A stretch of DNA of 56,023 nt from contig JAKBBA010000025.1 in NCBI GenBank assembly GCA_021808665.1, forward strand, positions 1 to 56,023. Direction: 5' to 3'. Origin of the DNA: Actinomycetes bacterium (lineage in GTDB: Bacteria; Actinomycetota; Acidimicrobiia; Acidimicrobiales; Palsa-688). A program made the position numbers and the translations under genes. Shown here piece by piece: positions 16,417 to 23,914 of this stretch. The first letter of the stretch is position 1. Each line of letters opens with the position of its first letter. Below the pieces are notes generated by a model. That model was not told the origin of the DNA. It saw only the letters and a program-made list of their open reading frames with translations, and ran no database searches.

Positions 16417-16564
16417 CTTTGGCCTACTCAGGCTAGCGGGAAAGTTCACACGTTCAACTTGGTCTCCGTCGCTGCCTGCCTCCCCTCTGTGTCAACATTG
16501 GCTGAGGCGGTCTTGTAGCTGATTTGTTGAGTTGTAGAGGGCGGGGAAGGAGTTCCCGATTGTT

Positions 16565-16820
16565 ATGGCTATCCGTCAGCGGGTAGAGGAGTTAGCTCCC
16601 TGCGGAGGTGCGAGCGTAGAGGAGGGTTCGTCTGATCCCGTGCGGGAGGTGTTGGAGCGGGTCCGCCCGCCTCGTCAGTTCCGGGCGAAGTACAAAGCTG
16701 AGATCCTGGCCGGCTATGAGCGGGCCGGCAGGGACGGCAAGGGTGCGCTGTTGGTCCGGGAGGGCTTGTAGTCGTCGCTGATCTCTGACAGCCCGGCCGC
16801 GGTCCCATGCGCCGCACAAG
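16565..16820 (+). pseudogene. Transposase N-terminal fragment with in-frame stop
   Basis: The reading 'VRPPRQFRAKYKAEILAGYE' then 'RDGKGALLVREGL-stop-SSLISD' matches the helix-turn-helix start of transposases whose motif reads R-R-x-F-S-x-E-Y-K ... G-A-L-L-R-R-E-G-L-Y-S-S-H. The TAG at 16769-16771 replaces the conserved Tyr codon. The rest of the transposase is absent. It is the only insertion-sequence relic I can support in the island. Confidence 0.75.
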
Positions 16821-16965
16821 ATCAGTCCGGGTTCTCTACGATGCCCCTCTGGATCAGCGACTGCGACCGTTTCGAGCTCAAACCTCTTGGATCGGGCGGC
16901 TGGCGAGGATGTACCCCCCGTTTCAAGGACGAGTCCGTGGACGGCGAGATAGGAGAGTGGTGTAG

Positions 16966-17489
16966 GTGATCAAGAGGCTCCAGGCGGTAGCGCTGGACTG
17001 CGCAGACCCGGTGCGACTCGCCGAGTTCTATGCCGAGCTGCTCGGCGGTCGGGTGGTCATGGAACCAGACGAGCCAGACTGGGTGGAGTGGTTGAGTTCG
17101 AAGGGACGCAGCTCGCCTTCCAACGAGTGGACGGCTACCGGCCGCCGGGCTGGCCTGGGCAGGAGCACCCCCAACAGGTCCACCTCGACTTCGACGTGGA
17201 CGACATTGAGCCGGACGAGAAACGGGTGCTCGAGCTTGGCGGGACCGTGCTCGAGCGCACTGACCAGCTGCGCGAGGACGCCAACTGGCGGGTCTACGCC
17301 GGTCCTTGCCAAGGGTTCTCAACGGCCGACCCTGGCCAGTCACCGCCAGAGCCAAGACGCTCGGCACCGACTGGAACAGCTAAGCCGCTCTCCGAGCCCG
17401 AACCTGACCCCCCAACCGAGGAATACGCGGAACCCGAGTATGCGACTTCACCAATAGATCCGTGGGCGGCATTTTGGGGCAGGTCGTAG
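16966..17489 (+). pseudogene. VOC (glyoxalase/bleomycin resistance) protein, frameshifted
   Basis: The first frame (GTG 16966, AGGAGAG upstream) gives 'VIKRLQAVALDCADPVRLAE' then 'FYAELLGGRVVMEPDEPDWVEW'; the next frame continues 'VVEFEGTQLAFQRVDGYRPP' and 'PQQVHLDFDVDDIEPDEKRV'. Together they are one VOC domain. A single missing base near 17087-17089 explains the switch (E-[L]-V-E). A second disturbance follows 'NWRVYAGP', where relatives have V-Y-A-D-P-A-G-H-P-F. The protein is broken unless the frameshift is a sequencing error. Confidence 0.8.
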
Positions 17490-17512
17490 GAGTGGAGGGG
17501 CAGTCGTAGAGG

Positions 17513-17857
17513 TCAGACTGGGATGTCGAGGAGGACTGCGACGGTTTCCCGGACCTGCCCGAGGATCATCGCCCCCACGTTCCCACGCGTGGACACTATC
17601 CTGCCCGTAGAGACCGCTCGAAGGTGCTGGCACTGTGCGGCTGACGGCTCCGACAAACCGTTGTGTCCGTCGGGAACGATCAGGACCTCGGAATGGAACC
17701 CGCGCACGGTCGATGTGAGAGGCACCACGTGGACAACGGAGGGATCGGCGTCGAGGATCCGCTGAGCGGACACGACTACGGCCGGGTGACGGAAGCCGGC
17801 CTCTCGACCTTCCGGTAACCCGAGATCGAGATCGACCACATCACCCGAGGTCAGCAT
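17513..17857 (-). CDS. MazF/PemK-type endoribonuclease toxin
   Basis: A 114-residue protein of normal MazF length. 'MLTSGDVVDLDLGLPEGREA' followed by 'FRHPAVVVSAQRIL' is the family N-terminus (G-D-V-x ... H-P-A-V-V-V-S), and 'VHVVPLTSTVRG' the next strand. MazF cuts mRNA or tRNA at short single-stranded motifs. The ATG overlaps the antitoxin gene by 17 bp. The frame is intact, so it is probably functional. Confidence 0.85.
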   Translation of the reverse strand: MLTSGDVVDLDLGLPEGREAGFRHPAVVVSAQRILDADPSVVHVVPLTSTVRGFHSEVLIVPDGHNGLSEPSAAQCQHLRAVSTGRIVSTRGNVGAMILGQVRETVAVLLDIPV

Positions 17858-18035
17858 CGAGCCAGGCCGACTCGTCTTCGCGCAACGGATGACCGAGCTG
17901 GCGGCCTATGCGATCCTGGCGCAGCACCCGCACCGCAAGACTCACCGTACGGCCCACGGTCGTCCCGAGCTCGTCGGCAAGCCGCTTCAGCTCTTCGTGC
18001 GTCTCTCCGTCGATCCGGACGCTCGTCGAGTGCAT
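17841..18035 (-). CDS. Ribbon-helix-helix antitoxin paired with MazF
   Basis: A 64-residue protein from ATG at 18035: 'MHSTSVRIDGETHEELKRLA' then 'DELGTTVGRTVSLAVRVL', an RHH DNA-binding fold followed by an acidic tail for toxin binding. Longer in-frame starts reach 18098 but precede the conserved strand. TATGCT (18048-18043) lies seven bases before this ATG and fits a TAnnnT -10 box, so the transcript is probably leaderless. Confidence 0.75.
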   Translation of the reverse strand: MHSTSVRIDGETHEELKRLADELGTTVGRTVSLAVRVLRQDRIGRQLGHPLREDESAWLDADLG

Positions 18036-18179
18036 GCATATCAGCATACACGGCATGACCCCGACCGGGCTCGTCATCCTCCCGGCGTTCGGGGGCATCT
18101 GACTTGTGGTCGCCCCTGATCTTCGGGCACATCTGTCGGATGCCGCAGTGGTTTCCCGTTGTGCGCAAGACTCGTTGCC

Positions 18180-18530
18180 CTGGCTGACACCTTCGCCGAT
18201 CGCTTCGCCCGGACAAGGTCGATGTTCGGGCCGCTGGTTTGAGGCCTAGACCCTTCTGGAGCTGTCTTTCAATCCTGGGGGCTGGATGACTCTCCTGACG
18301 GGCTGGACCGCTTCGTCGACCTAGCTGTCGAGGCCGCTGTGGGAGCCGTGGGTCTCGTCAAGCCGCAGTCCGCCTTCTATGAGCGTCACGGGTGGCGAGG
18401 GATCCGAACACTCGGTCAGCTGATTACGAAAGCCAGTCAGGCCGGGCTCCTCGTTATCTTGGATGCCAAGCGGGGTGATGTCGGATCCACCAACCAGGCG
18501 TACGCGGAGGCTTTCTTAGCCCGGATCCAC
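18180..18530 (+). pseudogene. Orotidine 5'-phosphate decarboxylase fragment (pyrF remnant)
   Basis: In one frame: 'LADTFADRFARTRSMFGPLV', a TGA at 18240-18242, then 'GLDPSGAVFQSWGLDDSPDG', 'VGLVKPQSAFYERHGWRGIR' and the active-site strand 'LLVILDAKRGDVGSTNQAYA'. This is the N-terminal half of the actinobacterial type of PyrF. The initiator appears as CTG, one nonsense codon interrupts the front, and homology stops at about 18525, so the C-terminal half is missing. A working pyrF must lie elsewhere. Confidence 0.8.
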
Positions 18531-18546
18531 CGACTCGACAGGGCTT

Positions 18547-18680
18547 GTCGGTCCTGGTGTTACCGGCAACACTCCTCGACGTCATCACCGTCCTGGTGCC
18601 GTTCATCGGCTACCCCCGATCCCTCAACGCCCTCACGGCCGTCAACGAGGCCACCGGCACCGAGCACCCCTCGGGCAGCG
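18547..18680 (+). pseudogene. Carboxymuconolactone-decarboxylase-like C-terminal fragment
   Basis: A short stretch in a new frame reads 'LSVLVLPATLLDVITVLVPF' then 'IGYPRSLNALTAVNEATG', resembling the end of uncharacterised carboxymuconolactone decarboxylase-family proteins (P-F-I-G-Y-P-R-x-L-N-A-L). It abuts the pyrF remnant on one side and the SDR remnant on the other. Family assignment is tentative. Confidence 0.4.
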
Positions 18681-19083
18681 CATCGAGAACGCCACCGCGG
18701 CAGCCGAGGTAATGCTCGACGCCGGCTTCGACATAAGCACCGCCACCGTCGACGTGTCATCACGCGAATCAGTTCATCAGCTTGTCGAGACGGCAACGAA
18801 CTTCGGTGACGTCACCGCCGACCAGGACGCAGCACTGGCGACGACCCCGACCGACGAACTGCTCGAACTTCCTATGCTCCGGCCCGACCAGGTCACAGAC
18901 CCCCTCAACGCGTACCAACTCGCCGAGCGAGGAAACTCGCTGCGCGTCATGGCCGAGGCCGTCCGCTGGGGCAAGCGCGGCGCACGGATCAACACGATCA
19001 GCCCCGGCATCGTCTTCACCCCGCTAATCCACGACACCAGCCCCGTCCCGTGGCGCCACGGCCTGCTCACACTCGACAGATAA
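18680..19083 (+). pseudogene. Short-chain dehydrogenase fragment with internal deletion
   Basis: 'AEVMLDAGFDISTATVDVSS' and 'RESVHQLVETATNFGDVT' correspond to strands 2-3 of an SDR; the frame then jumps to 'ADQDAALATTPTDELLELPM' and 'LNAYQLAERGNSLRVMAEAV' plus 'GARINTISPGIVFTPL'. The nucleotide-binding TGxxxGIG start and about 50 central residues are missing, and the catalytic Lys of Y-x-x-x-K reads Glu (YQLAE). The end is also truncated. Confidence 0.75.
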
Positions 19084-19280
19084 CTCGCTTGTCTCGCCGG
19101 AGCATCGCCGCCCCGACAGACAGCCAACCGAGATGTCCCACCACCTATGTATCGCACCGAACCTGATCGGGCATCTGCCTGCCCCCTACCACGCGTTCCG
19201 CCTACACCAAAACCCCGGCCTGCCCTAGCTCATAAGTGCCAACTACGAGCAAGGGAAAGCGAGTGTAGGCCGAGAGCAAC

Positions 19281-19669
19281 GTGAGGATGATCACGAAGCT
19301 GTTCGAGGCGTTCAGCTGCGGCGACGTCGAGAGCATCCTGGCCGCTCTGACAGATGATGTCGACTGGCAGGGCCCGGGAGCGACCACGCTGAGTCTCTGC
19401 CGTGGGGCGGGCGCCGCCGAGGCCGTGAGCAGCTGGCCGAGTACTTCCGCGAGTTTGCAGCCACCTCCCGATGGCACCCGATGGAGGATGCAATTTTCAC
19501 GGCAGCCGATCACGGCGTGGTGGTTGAGGGCCGCAACCGCAACGAGGCGCGCTCAACGGGGCGCTCCTACGAGCACCAATGGGTGATGGTCTTCACCATC
19601 ACCGACGGGCGGATAGCCCGGTTCCGCCGTTACTACGACCCGGCCGACATTACACGCGCCCTCGAGTGA
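19281..19669 (+). pseudogene. SnoaL/NTF2-like protein split by a frameshift
   Basis: The first frame gives 'VRMITKLFEAFSCGDVESIL' and 'AALTDDVDWQGPG'. After a shift near 19392-19398 the second frame continues 'LPWGGRRRGREQLAEYFREF', then 'WHPMEDAIFTAADHGVVVEG' and 'EHQWVMVFTITDGRIARFRR'. Joined, they make one SnoaL-like domain of about 130 residues with a normal end. It may be a recent pseudogene or a sequencing artefact; the rest of the domain is well preserved. Confidence 0.75.
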
Positions 19670-19825
19670 TAGTGATTGCGCATAGGGGTTTACCGCAAGG
19701 TGAATCGGCTCCCAAGTGTCTGCACAGGTGGACATCCGCTGCCAACGCGGATCCGGCGGTCGGCTTCCTCAGTGGTTGCCGGCGGTAGGCGCCGGCACTG
19801 ACCCCGGCTGGCCCTTAGCCGTCTG

Positions 19826-20203
19826 CTATGGCTCAGCCTCAACATCAGCGAGCAGACCGAGATGGCGGGCGACCACGGCGAGCCGTTTGTCCGCCGTCCA
19901 CAGCCGAGCGTCCGCAGTGAGCCGCGTCGCGGCGAGAAGCTGGACGTCGACGTACCCAACACCCAGCCCGTAGAGCTGCTCGGCCTCGATCAAGCCGAGC
20001 ACCTCGGCATCGGTGGCGATCTCTGCCGACGGGAGGCCGGTCAGCAGACCCAAGATCTCTTGGCGCTGGACCAGGTGGCCGAGAGCCAGTTCACCCGTCA
20101 CCCACGGGTGAGCGAGCACTAAGCCATAGTCGAGTAGGTGGGCCAAGGCCGGCTCGCCAACCCGGAGATGGTCCACCCATACGGAGGTGTCGACCAGGAT
20201 CAC
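19826..20203 (-). CDS. vapC: VapC-type PIN ribonuclease toxin
   Basis: A 125-residue PIN-domain protein: 'MILVDTSVWVDHLR' gives the first catalytic Asp, 'VTGELALGHL' the conserved Glu, 'VGYVDVQLLAATRL' and 'ARLWTADKRLAVVARHLG' the later acidic residues. All canonical positions are present, so it is probably active. Start ATG overlaps the antitoxin stop by four bases. VapC toxins cut tRNA or rRNA. Confidence 0.9.
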   Translation of the reverse strand: MILVDTSVWVDHLRVGEPALAHLLDYGLVLAHPWVTGELALGHLVQRQEILGLLTGLPSAEIATDAEVLGLIEAEQLYGLGVGYVDVQLLAATRLTADARLWTADKRLAVVARHLGLLADVEAEP

Positions 20204-20397
20204 CGAGGCTCAGGGCGACGGCGAGGCGGCGCCGTCAGTTCACGCTCACTGCCACCTAGCCGGGCTAGGCGCCGGGCGCTTTCCCTTTCGATCAACGCCC
20301 GCAGTGCTTCGCGCACCAGGGCGCTCTTCTCGGAGGTCCCGGTAAGACGCTGTGCTTCAGCGAGAAGGTCGTCATCAAGAGCAATGGTGGTCCTCAT
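20200..20397 (-). CDS. vapB: VapB-type RHH antitoxin
   Basis: A 65-residue protein: 'MRTTIALDDDLLAEAQRLTG' followed by 'SEKSALVREALRALIERESA', a ribbon-helix-helix domain, then a basic tail. A strong GGAAGGAG precedes the ATG. A 13-bp palindrome (20425-20437) lies 28 bp upstream and is a probable operator. Confidence 0.88.
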   Translation of the reverse strand: MRTTIALDDDLLAEAQRLTGTSEKSALVREALRALIERESARRLARLGGSERELTAPPRRRPEPR

Positions 20398-20424
20398 GGA
20401 CTCCTTCCAGGCACGAAGATTAAC

Positions 20425-20437
20425 ATCATCCGATGAT
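20425..20437. promoter_or_regulatory. Palindrome upstream of vapBC (putative operator)
   Basis: ATCATC-C-GATGAT is a perfect 6-bp dyad with a one-base centre, 28 bp before the vapB start, a typical place for VapBC autoregulation. Confidence 0.5.
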
Positions 20438-20525
20438 TCTAGCCGTGCCGTCTACGGGTTACACGTCGGCGGCCGGGAAACCTGAAGGCCGTGTCCGAAG
20501 CCTACGGTACGGAAAAAATTCGGCC

Positions 20526-20717
20526 CTACACGTCCTGGCGCCGGGGCCAAGGAGGCGACTTCGCGAGCTTGGGACGGCCGAGCGACCACGCCGTCACCTT
20601 CACACCCCGCTGATCGATGTGCACCCTGGCACACGCGACCCCGGCCACCAGGTACAACCCGTCGGCCGCGCCGAGGACGGCGAACATCCCCCAAGTGATC
20701 CAGCGCCGGGCGGTCAC
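20526..20717 (-). pseudogene. Short remnant of a DUF1648-like membrane protein
   Basis: A 63-codon frame from GTG 20717: 'VTARRWITWGMFAVLGAADG' then 'VHIDQRGVKVTAWSLGRPKL'. The last part looks like the C-terminal domain of membrane proteins often encoded after YtrA-type GntR regulators, but the many membrane helices are missing. Its start overlaps the stop of the repaired GntR reading, as in intact operons. I consider it a relic of that operon. Confidence 0.5.
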
Positions 20718-21065
20718 GCCATCGCCTCCCTCAACAGCTCGGCGGGTTCGTCGGGCTTGAGGCCGAGTGCCCGCGCCCGGTCGGCCAGCTCCTCCACCAG
20801 TTCGGCCAGGGCAGCGCTAGCTCGTGATCGGTTCGCCACTACCACCGCCCCCCCGACTGCGGTGCATGCTCACCAGGCCCTCGGCGCGAAAGCTCTGGTA
20901 GGCCCGGAGCACTGTGTGCATGTTCGCTTCCAGCCGAGCTGGGAGCTCCCGGGGCGGGGGGCGGTCACCGGGACGAACGGATCCGTCGGCTATCGCCCGT
21001 CGAAGACCGACGGCGATCTGTTCGAACAACGCGAAGCTGCTCTGGGGGTCTCCTCGTATCAGCAC
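20714..21065 (-). pseudogene. YtrA-type GntR regulator, frameshifted at a G7 tract
   Basis: Reading from GTG 21065: 'VLIRGDPQSSFALFEQIAVG', 'LRRAIADGSVRPGDRPPPRE' and 'LEANMHTVLRAYQSFRAEGL' form a GntR winged helix. After 'VSMHRSRG' the frame hits a run of seven G (minus strand; C7 at 20848-20854) and ends at 'GGGGSGEPITS'. Removing one G gives 'AVVVANRSRASAALAELVEE' and a natural end 'KPDEPAELLREAMA', with a stop overlapping the next gene. So the gene is out of frame by one base in a homopolymer: a mutation, a phase-variable tract or a sequencing error. Confidence 0.8.
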
Positions 21066-21270
21066 AGTTCTACTTGCACCAGAACTCTGCTGCGTGGCCA
21101 AGCCTGCCCGCCGTCTGCTTGTCGGCAGAACCCGATCGCTTCGCGCCGGGCTCTCCTGCGGGCTGGCACTGCGCCTCGTCACAGCCAAGGATCAACATTC
21201 GGCGTATCCGAGAAGCTCGTTAACCTGGGGAAATGCCGCAAGCCTGTCGCTGGTTTGCTGAAATGAGCAG

Positions 21271-21890
21271 GTGACCGTGATCGGTGCGCCGTGGGGCGGT
21301 GCCGTCGTTGCGGTAGTGGCGGCGGTCGCGGACTGTTGGGTGGCAGCTGTCCTGCACTCGGTGCCCGCTGCAACAGGCGACCCGGAGGTGGCCATGGAGC
21401 TCGATGCCGTCGCTTCGGTTCGCTCGGCGTTCATGCGCGCAGACGTCCGCACCCGCTTCGAGGTCGGATCGGTCACCAAGGCGCTCACCGGGATGCTTCT
21501 CGCCGACGCCATCGACCGGCGCGAGCTGTCGATGGACACGACGGTGGGCGAGGTCTTGCCCGCTGTTGCGGGCTCGGAGATCTCCACGGTGAGCGTCCGG
21601 GAGCTCTGCACGCACACCTCGGTGCTGCGCGGCTCGGCCAGCTCATCGCTGAGCGTGCGGGTCGTTACTTCGCTCCGCTTCTTGGCGAACGGGTCCTTTC
21701 GCCCCTCGCCATGTCTTTTGCCGCGGTGGCGACTCCGCACGACAAGGCCTCCCACGGTTGGTCGGCTACGGGCCTGCCGCGCCAGGCGTGGGTCCTCGGA
21801 GGCTACGCCCCCGCTGGAGGCGTCATCGCCACGATCGAGGCCATGGCGAAGCTGGCGGCCCCCTTGTTGGCGCGCCGAGGCGCTGCGCAA
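21271..21890 (+). pseudogene. Serine beta-lactamase-like protein, deleted and frameshifted
   Basis: The front part contains 'RTRFEVGSVTKALTGMLLAD', with the S-x-x-K catalytic motif of class C beta-lactamases/DD-peptidases, and 'MDTTVGEVLPAVAGSEISTV' then 'VRELCTHTS'. From about 21630 another frame continues 'LGQLIAERAGRYFAPLLGER' and 'QAWVLGGYAPAGGVIATIEA'. The Y-x-N motif region between them is missing. The product cannot be active. Confidence 0.75.
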
Positions 21891-22050
21891 GGCGGTCACT
21901 GCTGGCGAACCAGCAGCCGCCCGGCTCGTCGTGGTGGACGGTATCGACGAGGCCGCCGCTCATCTCTACGCCCGTCACGGCTTCGTCGCCGTCCCCGACC
22001 ATCCCCTCAGGCTCTACCGACGGATCGAGGACGTCCGAGCGTCGCAGTAG
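21870..22050 (+). pseudogene. GNAT acetyltransferase C-terminal fragment (TA-toxin-like)
   Basis: 'ARLVVVDGIDEAAAHLYARH' and 'GFVAVPDHPLRLYRRIEDVR' are the end of a GNAT domain of the TacA/AtaT toxin type. The N-terminal half and any DUF1778 antitoxin gene are absent. By chance it is in the same frame as the upstream beta-lactamase front part. Confidence 0.6.
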
Positions 22051-22106
22051 CCGATCCTCAACTCGGACTACTCCGCAACCTGTACAGGTCGGGTGGTGTA
22101 GGGCCC

Positions 22107-22379
22107 GTGTCTGAGATCGGTGTAACCGAGGCCCGCGACCAACTTGGCCGGCTGGTGAACCGGGTGGAGTACAAAGATGAACGGATCGTCCTGACTCGCA
22201 ACGGGCGAGCTGTGGCGTCGATCGTGCCGGTGGCGGTGCTCCGGGCCCTGGAGGCGGCCGAGGATGCCGCCGACCTGGAAGCGGCCCGCCGTGCGGCAGC
22301 CGAGCCTGGTCCGAACGTGCCCCACGCGCAGGTGTGGGACGACCTCCTCGCCGATGAGGTACAACACCCAAGCGCGTGA
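22107..22379 (+). CDS. Phd/YefM-type antitoxin
   Basis: A 90-residue protein from GTG 22107: 'VSEIGVTEARDQLGRLVNRV' and 'YKDERIVLTRNGRAVASIVP', the Phd/YefM fold, then an Ala/Glu-rich helix for toxin binding. The frame is intact. Its stop overlaps the GTG of a damaged RelE gene (GTGA), so this antitoxin is probably an orphan that may still bind DNA. Confidence 0.85.
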   Translation: MSEIGVTEARDQLGRLVNRVEYKDERIVLTRNGRAVASIVPVAVLRALEAAEDAADLEAARRAAAEPGPNVPHAQVWDDLLADEVQHPSA

Positions 22380-22650
22380 GTTACGCGATCGAGTGAAAGG
22401 CCTCAGCTCGAAAGGAACTGCGTAGCATCGACGTTTCGGCACGTCGGCGCATCCTGTCCACCGTCGACCGGTTGGGCCAAGACCCACGACCGACCGGATC
22501 AGTCACCCTCACCGGTTCTCCCGGGTGGCGCCGTATCTGAGTCGGCGGCTACCGCGTCGTGTACGAGGTTCGCGACGAGTCTCTCGTCGTGCTCACCCCC
22601 CGTGTCGGTCCCCGAGGAAGCGCCTACCAGAATCTCACCGGGCAGCGCGG
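22376..22650 (+). pseudogene. RelE-type toxin with two in-frame TGA codons
   Basis: One frame reads 'VSYAIE-stop-KASARKELRSIDV', 'LSTVDRLGQDPRPTGSVTLT', 'GSPGWRRI-stop-VGGYRVVYEVRDE' and 'AYQNL'. This is a complete RelE (Phd-RelE partner) in which a Trp codon (TGG) near 22394 and an Arg codon (CGA) near 22541 appear to have become TGA by single transitions. It starts overlapping the antitoxin stop. The antitoxin has stayed intact while the toxin has been killed. Confidence 0.85.
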
Positions 22651-22696
22651 GCAGGCGTCCGGATGCGGATGGGCTATCGGGCGGCCGGGGTGGCTG

Positions 22697-22960
22697 TCAG
22701 GACGCCAGGCACTGGCGGAGGGCGTCCCTGGCGACGGCGCTCACGCTCCTGTGGTCCTCTTTGGCCCGTTGGCGCAGGGCGTCGGACAGCTCCGCCTCGA
22801 CGCGGAGGTCGAGACGGGGGGAAGCGCCCCTGTCAAGAGAGGGGCGTCCGGTGGGCGTGAGGCGGGCCGCGCCCAGGCCGTAGCCAGTCTCAGCTTCGCC
22901 AGCCAGAGCCTCCTCGTACTGGCTGGGGTACTTGGCCCGCAGCCCCGCGGCGTGGATCAC
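22697..22960 (-). CDS. Small ribbon-helix-helix protein
   Basis: An 87-residue protein whose last 35 residues 'LDLRVEAELSDALRQRAKED' and 'HRSVSAVARDALRQCLAS' form an Arc/CopG-type RHH. The first 50 residues are of unknown type. The GTG start overlaps the stop of an upstream small frame (22957-23217), suggesting a two-gene module. It is probably an antitoxin-like DNA-binding protein, but no recognised toxin accompanies it. Confidence 0.5.
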   Translation of the reverse strand: MIHAAGLRAKYPSQYEEALAGEAETGYGLGAARLTPTGRPSLDRGASPRLDLRVEAELSDALRQRAKEDHRSVSAVARDALRQCLAS

Positions 22961-23217
22961 TCGGAGGTGCCGGCGGGTGCGGGCTGGATGAAGACCAGCC
23001 CGCAGTGCTCGAACACGATGCGGGCGGCGACCTCCGTTCCCGTGCTGGCCGAGGGTCGCCAGCCCAGTCGGTCTTGCTTGCCTTGTGCTCTGAGGGCTTC
23101 GGATCGCGCGACGCTCGCAGCGACCCGAACGATCTTCGGTAAGAGCCTCCAGAGTCGCGCTTCGAGAATGCTGCCAGGTACTTTAACGGCCGGGATAGCC
23201 GAGTATGTTCTCTCCAA
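22957..23217 (-). CDS. Hypothetical protein upstream of the RHH gene
   Basis: An 86-codon frame with ATG at 23217: basic N-terminus 'MERTYSAIPAVKVPGSILEA' and 'GTEVAARIVFEHCGLVFIQP' near the end. I do not recognise a family. The only support is its four-base overlap with the RHH gene. It could be a toxin or a non-coding frame. Confidence 0.3.
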   Translation of the reverse strand: MERTYSAIPAVKVPGSILEARLWRLLPKIVRVAASVARSEALRAQGKQDRLGWRPSASTGTEVAARIVFEHCGLVFIQPAPAGTSE

Positions 23218-23525
23218 ATACCTTGTTCGCCGTTATGGCGGACGCAGTCACACAGAAAACGCCGGCGGGCATCCGGGGTCGTGATCACCAAAAGCCAGAA
23301 CCGATTCCGCGGAATCGCAGTGGCGAGTGCACTATCCCGCCTCGCCGGTCGCAACCGGCCACAGGTGGCCACAGGCTCCCAGACCGGCCACGCTAGGCGT
23401 GCGGCAAAGGTAACGGTGTCATTGAGGTCGATCTACTGTTGGGGATCGACGTTTAGGCAGCCCGCCAGGCTGTCGTCACAACACCCGTGCCCCAGTCTTG
23501 GTATCGACTTCGATACCAGGATTGG
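23218..23525. other. Non-coding stretch before the XRE remnant
   Basis: About 300 bp without a supported gene on either strand. The only structure I see is the 20-bp palindrome at 23499-23518. It separates the minus-strand RHH pair from the plus-strand XRE/nucleotidyltransferase remnant. Confidence 0.5.
23499..23518. promoter_or_regulatory. Perfect 20-bp palindrome before the XRE remnant
   Basis: TGGTATCGACTTCGATACCA has 9-bp perfect arms around CT. It lies directly before the XRE-type helix-turn-helix frame and is the best operator candidate for it. Confidence 0.6.
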
Positions 23526-23815
23526 TGAGCTTGTCTGGTGGGAGGCCGCTGGCACTCTTCGCCGAACTCGCCTCGGTGCTGGGCTGTCGCTGCGAGCTCT
23601 CGCCAAGCGGGCCGGCACCTCACATGCGACGCTGGCCGCGTACGAATCGGGACGTACCATTCCCCGCGTCGACACCCTCGACAGGATCCCCTGAGCCGCA
23701 GGCTACGCCCCGGACATAACCACGTCGGGTCGGCCCGACGCTACTGACGCCGAGCGCCAGGCGAAACGCCAAGAGGCTCTGGGCCCTCGACCTTGCCGCC
23801 CAGTTCCCCGCGCGC
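23526..23815 (+). pseudogene. XRE-family regulator, broken
   Basis: 'TLRRTRLGAGLSLRALAKRA' and 'GTSHATLAAYESGRTIPRVD' form a helix-turn-helix of the XRE type; the frame ends 'TLDRIP-stop'. A different frame carries on with 'AGYAPDITTSGRPDATDAER' and 'QAKRQEALG', as expected for the end of the same protein. No ATG/GTG/TTG is in frame at a suitable place, so both the start and the middle are damaged. Confidence 0.7.
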
Positions 23816-23914
23816 CACGATCAAACCAACAGCTTCTCCCCCGTTTCCGTACGGCCCGGGCGATTGAACCTCGACCCGGCAGGCCTGGTCTACAAGATGG
23901 CTGTTATCCACGGG

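Noticed and set aside
22376..22650. TGA recoding (Trp or selenocysteine) in the RelE frame
   Set aside because: Neighbouring intact genes and core genes use TGA as stop, the two sites differ in expected residue, and no SECIS-like element is evident; simple nonsense mutation is enough.
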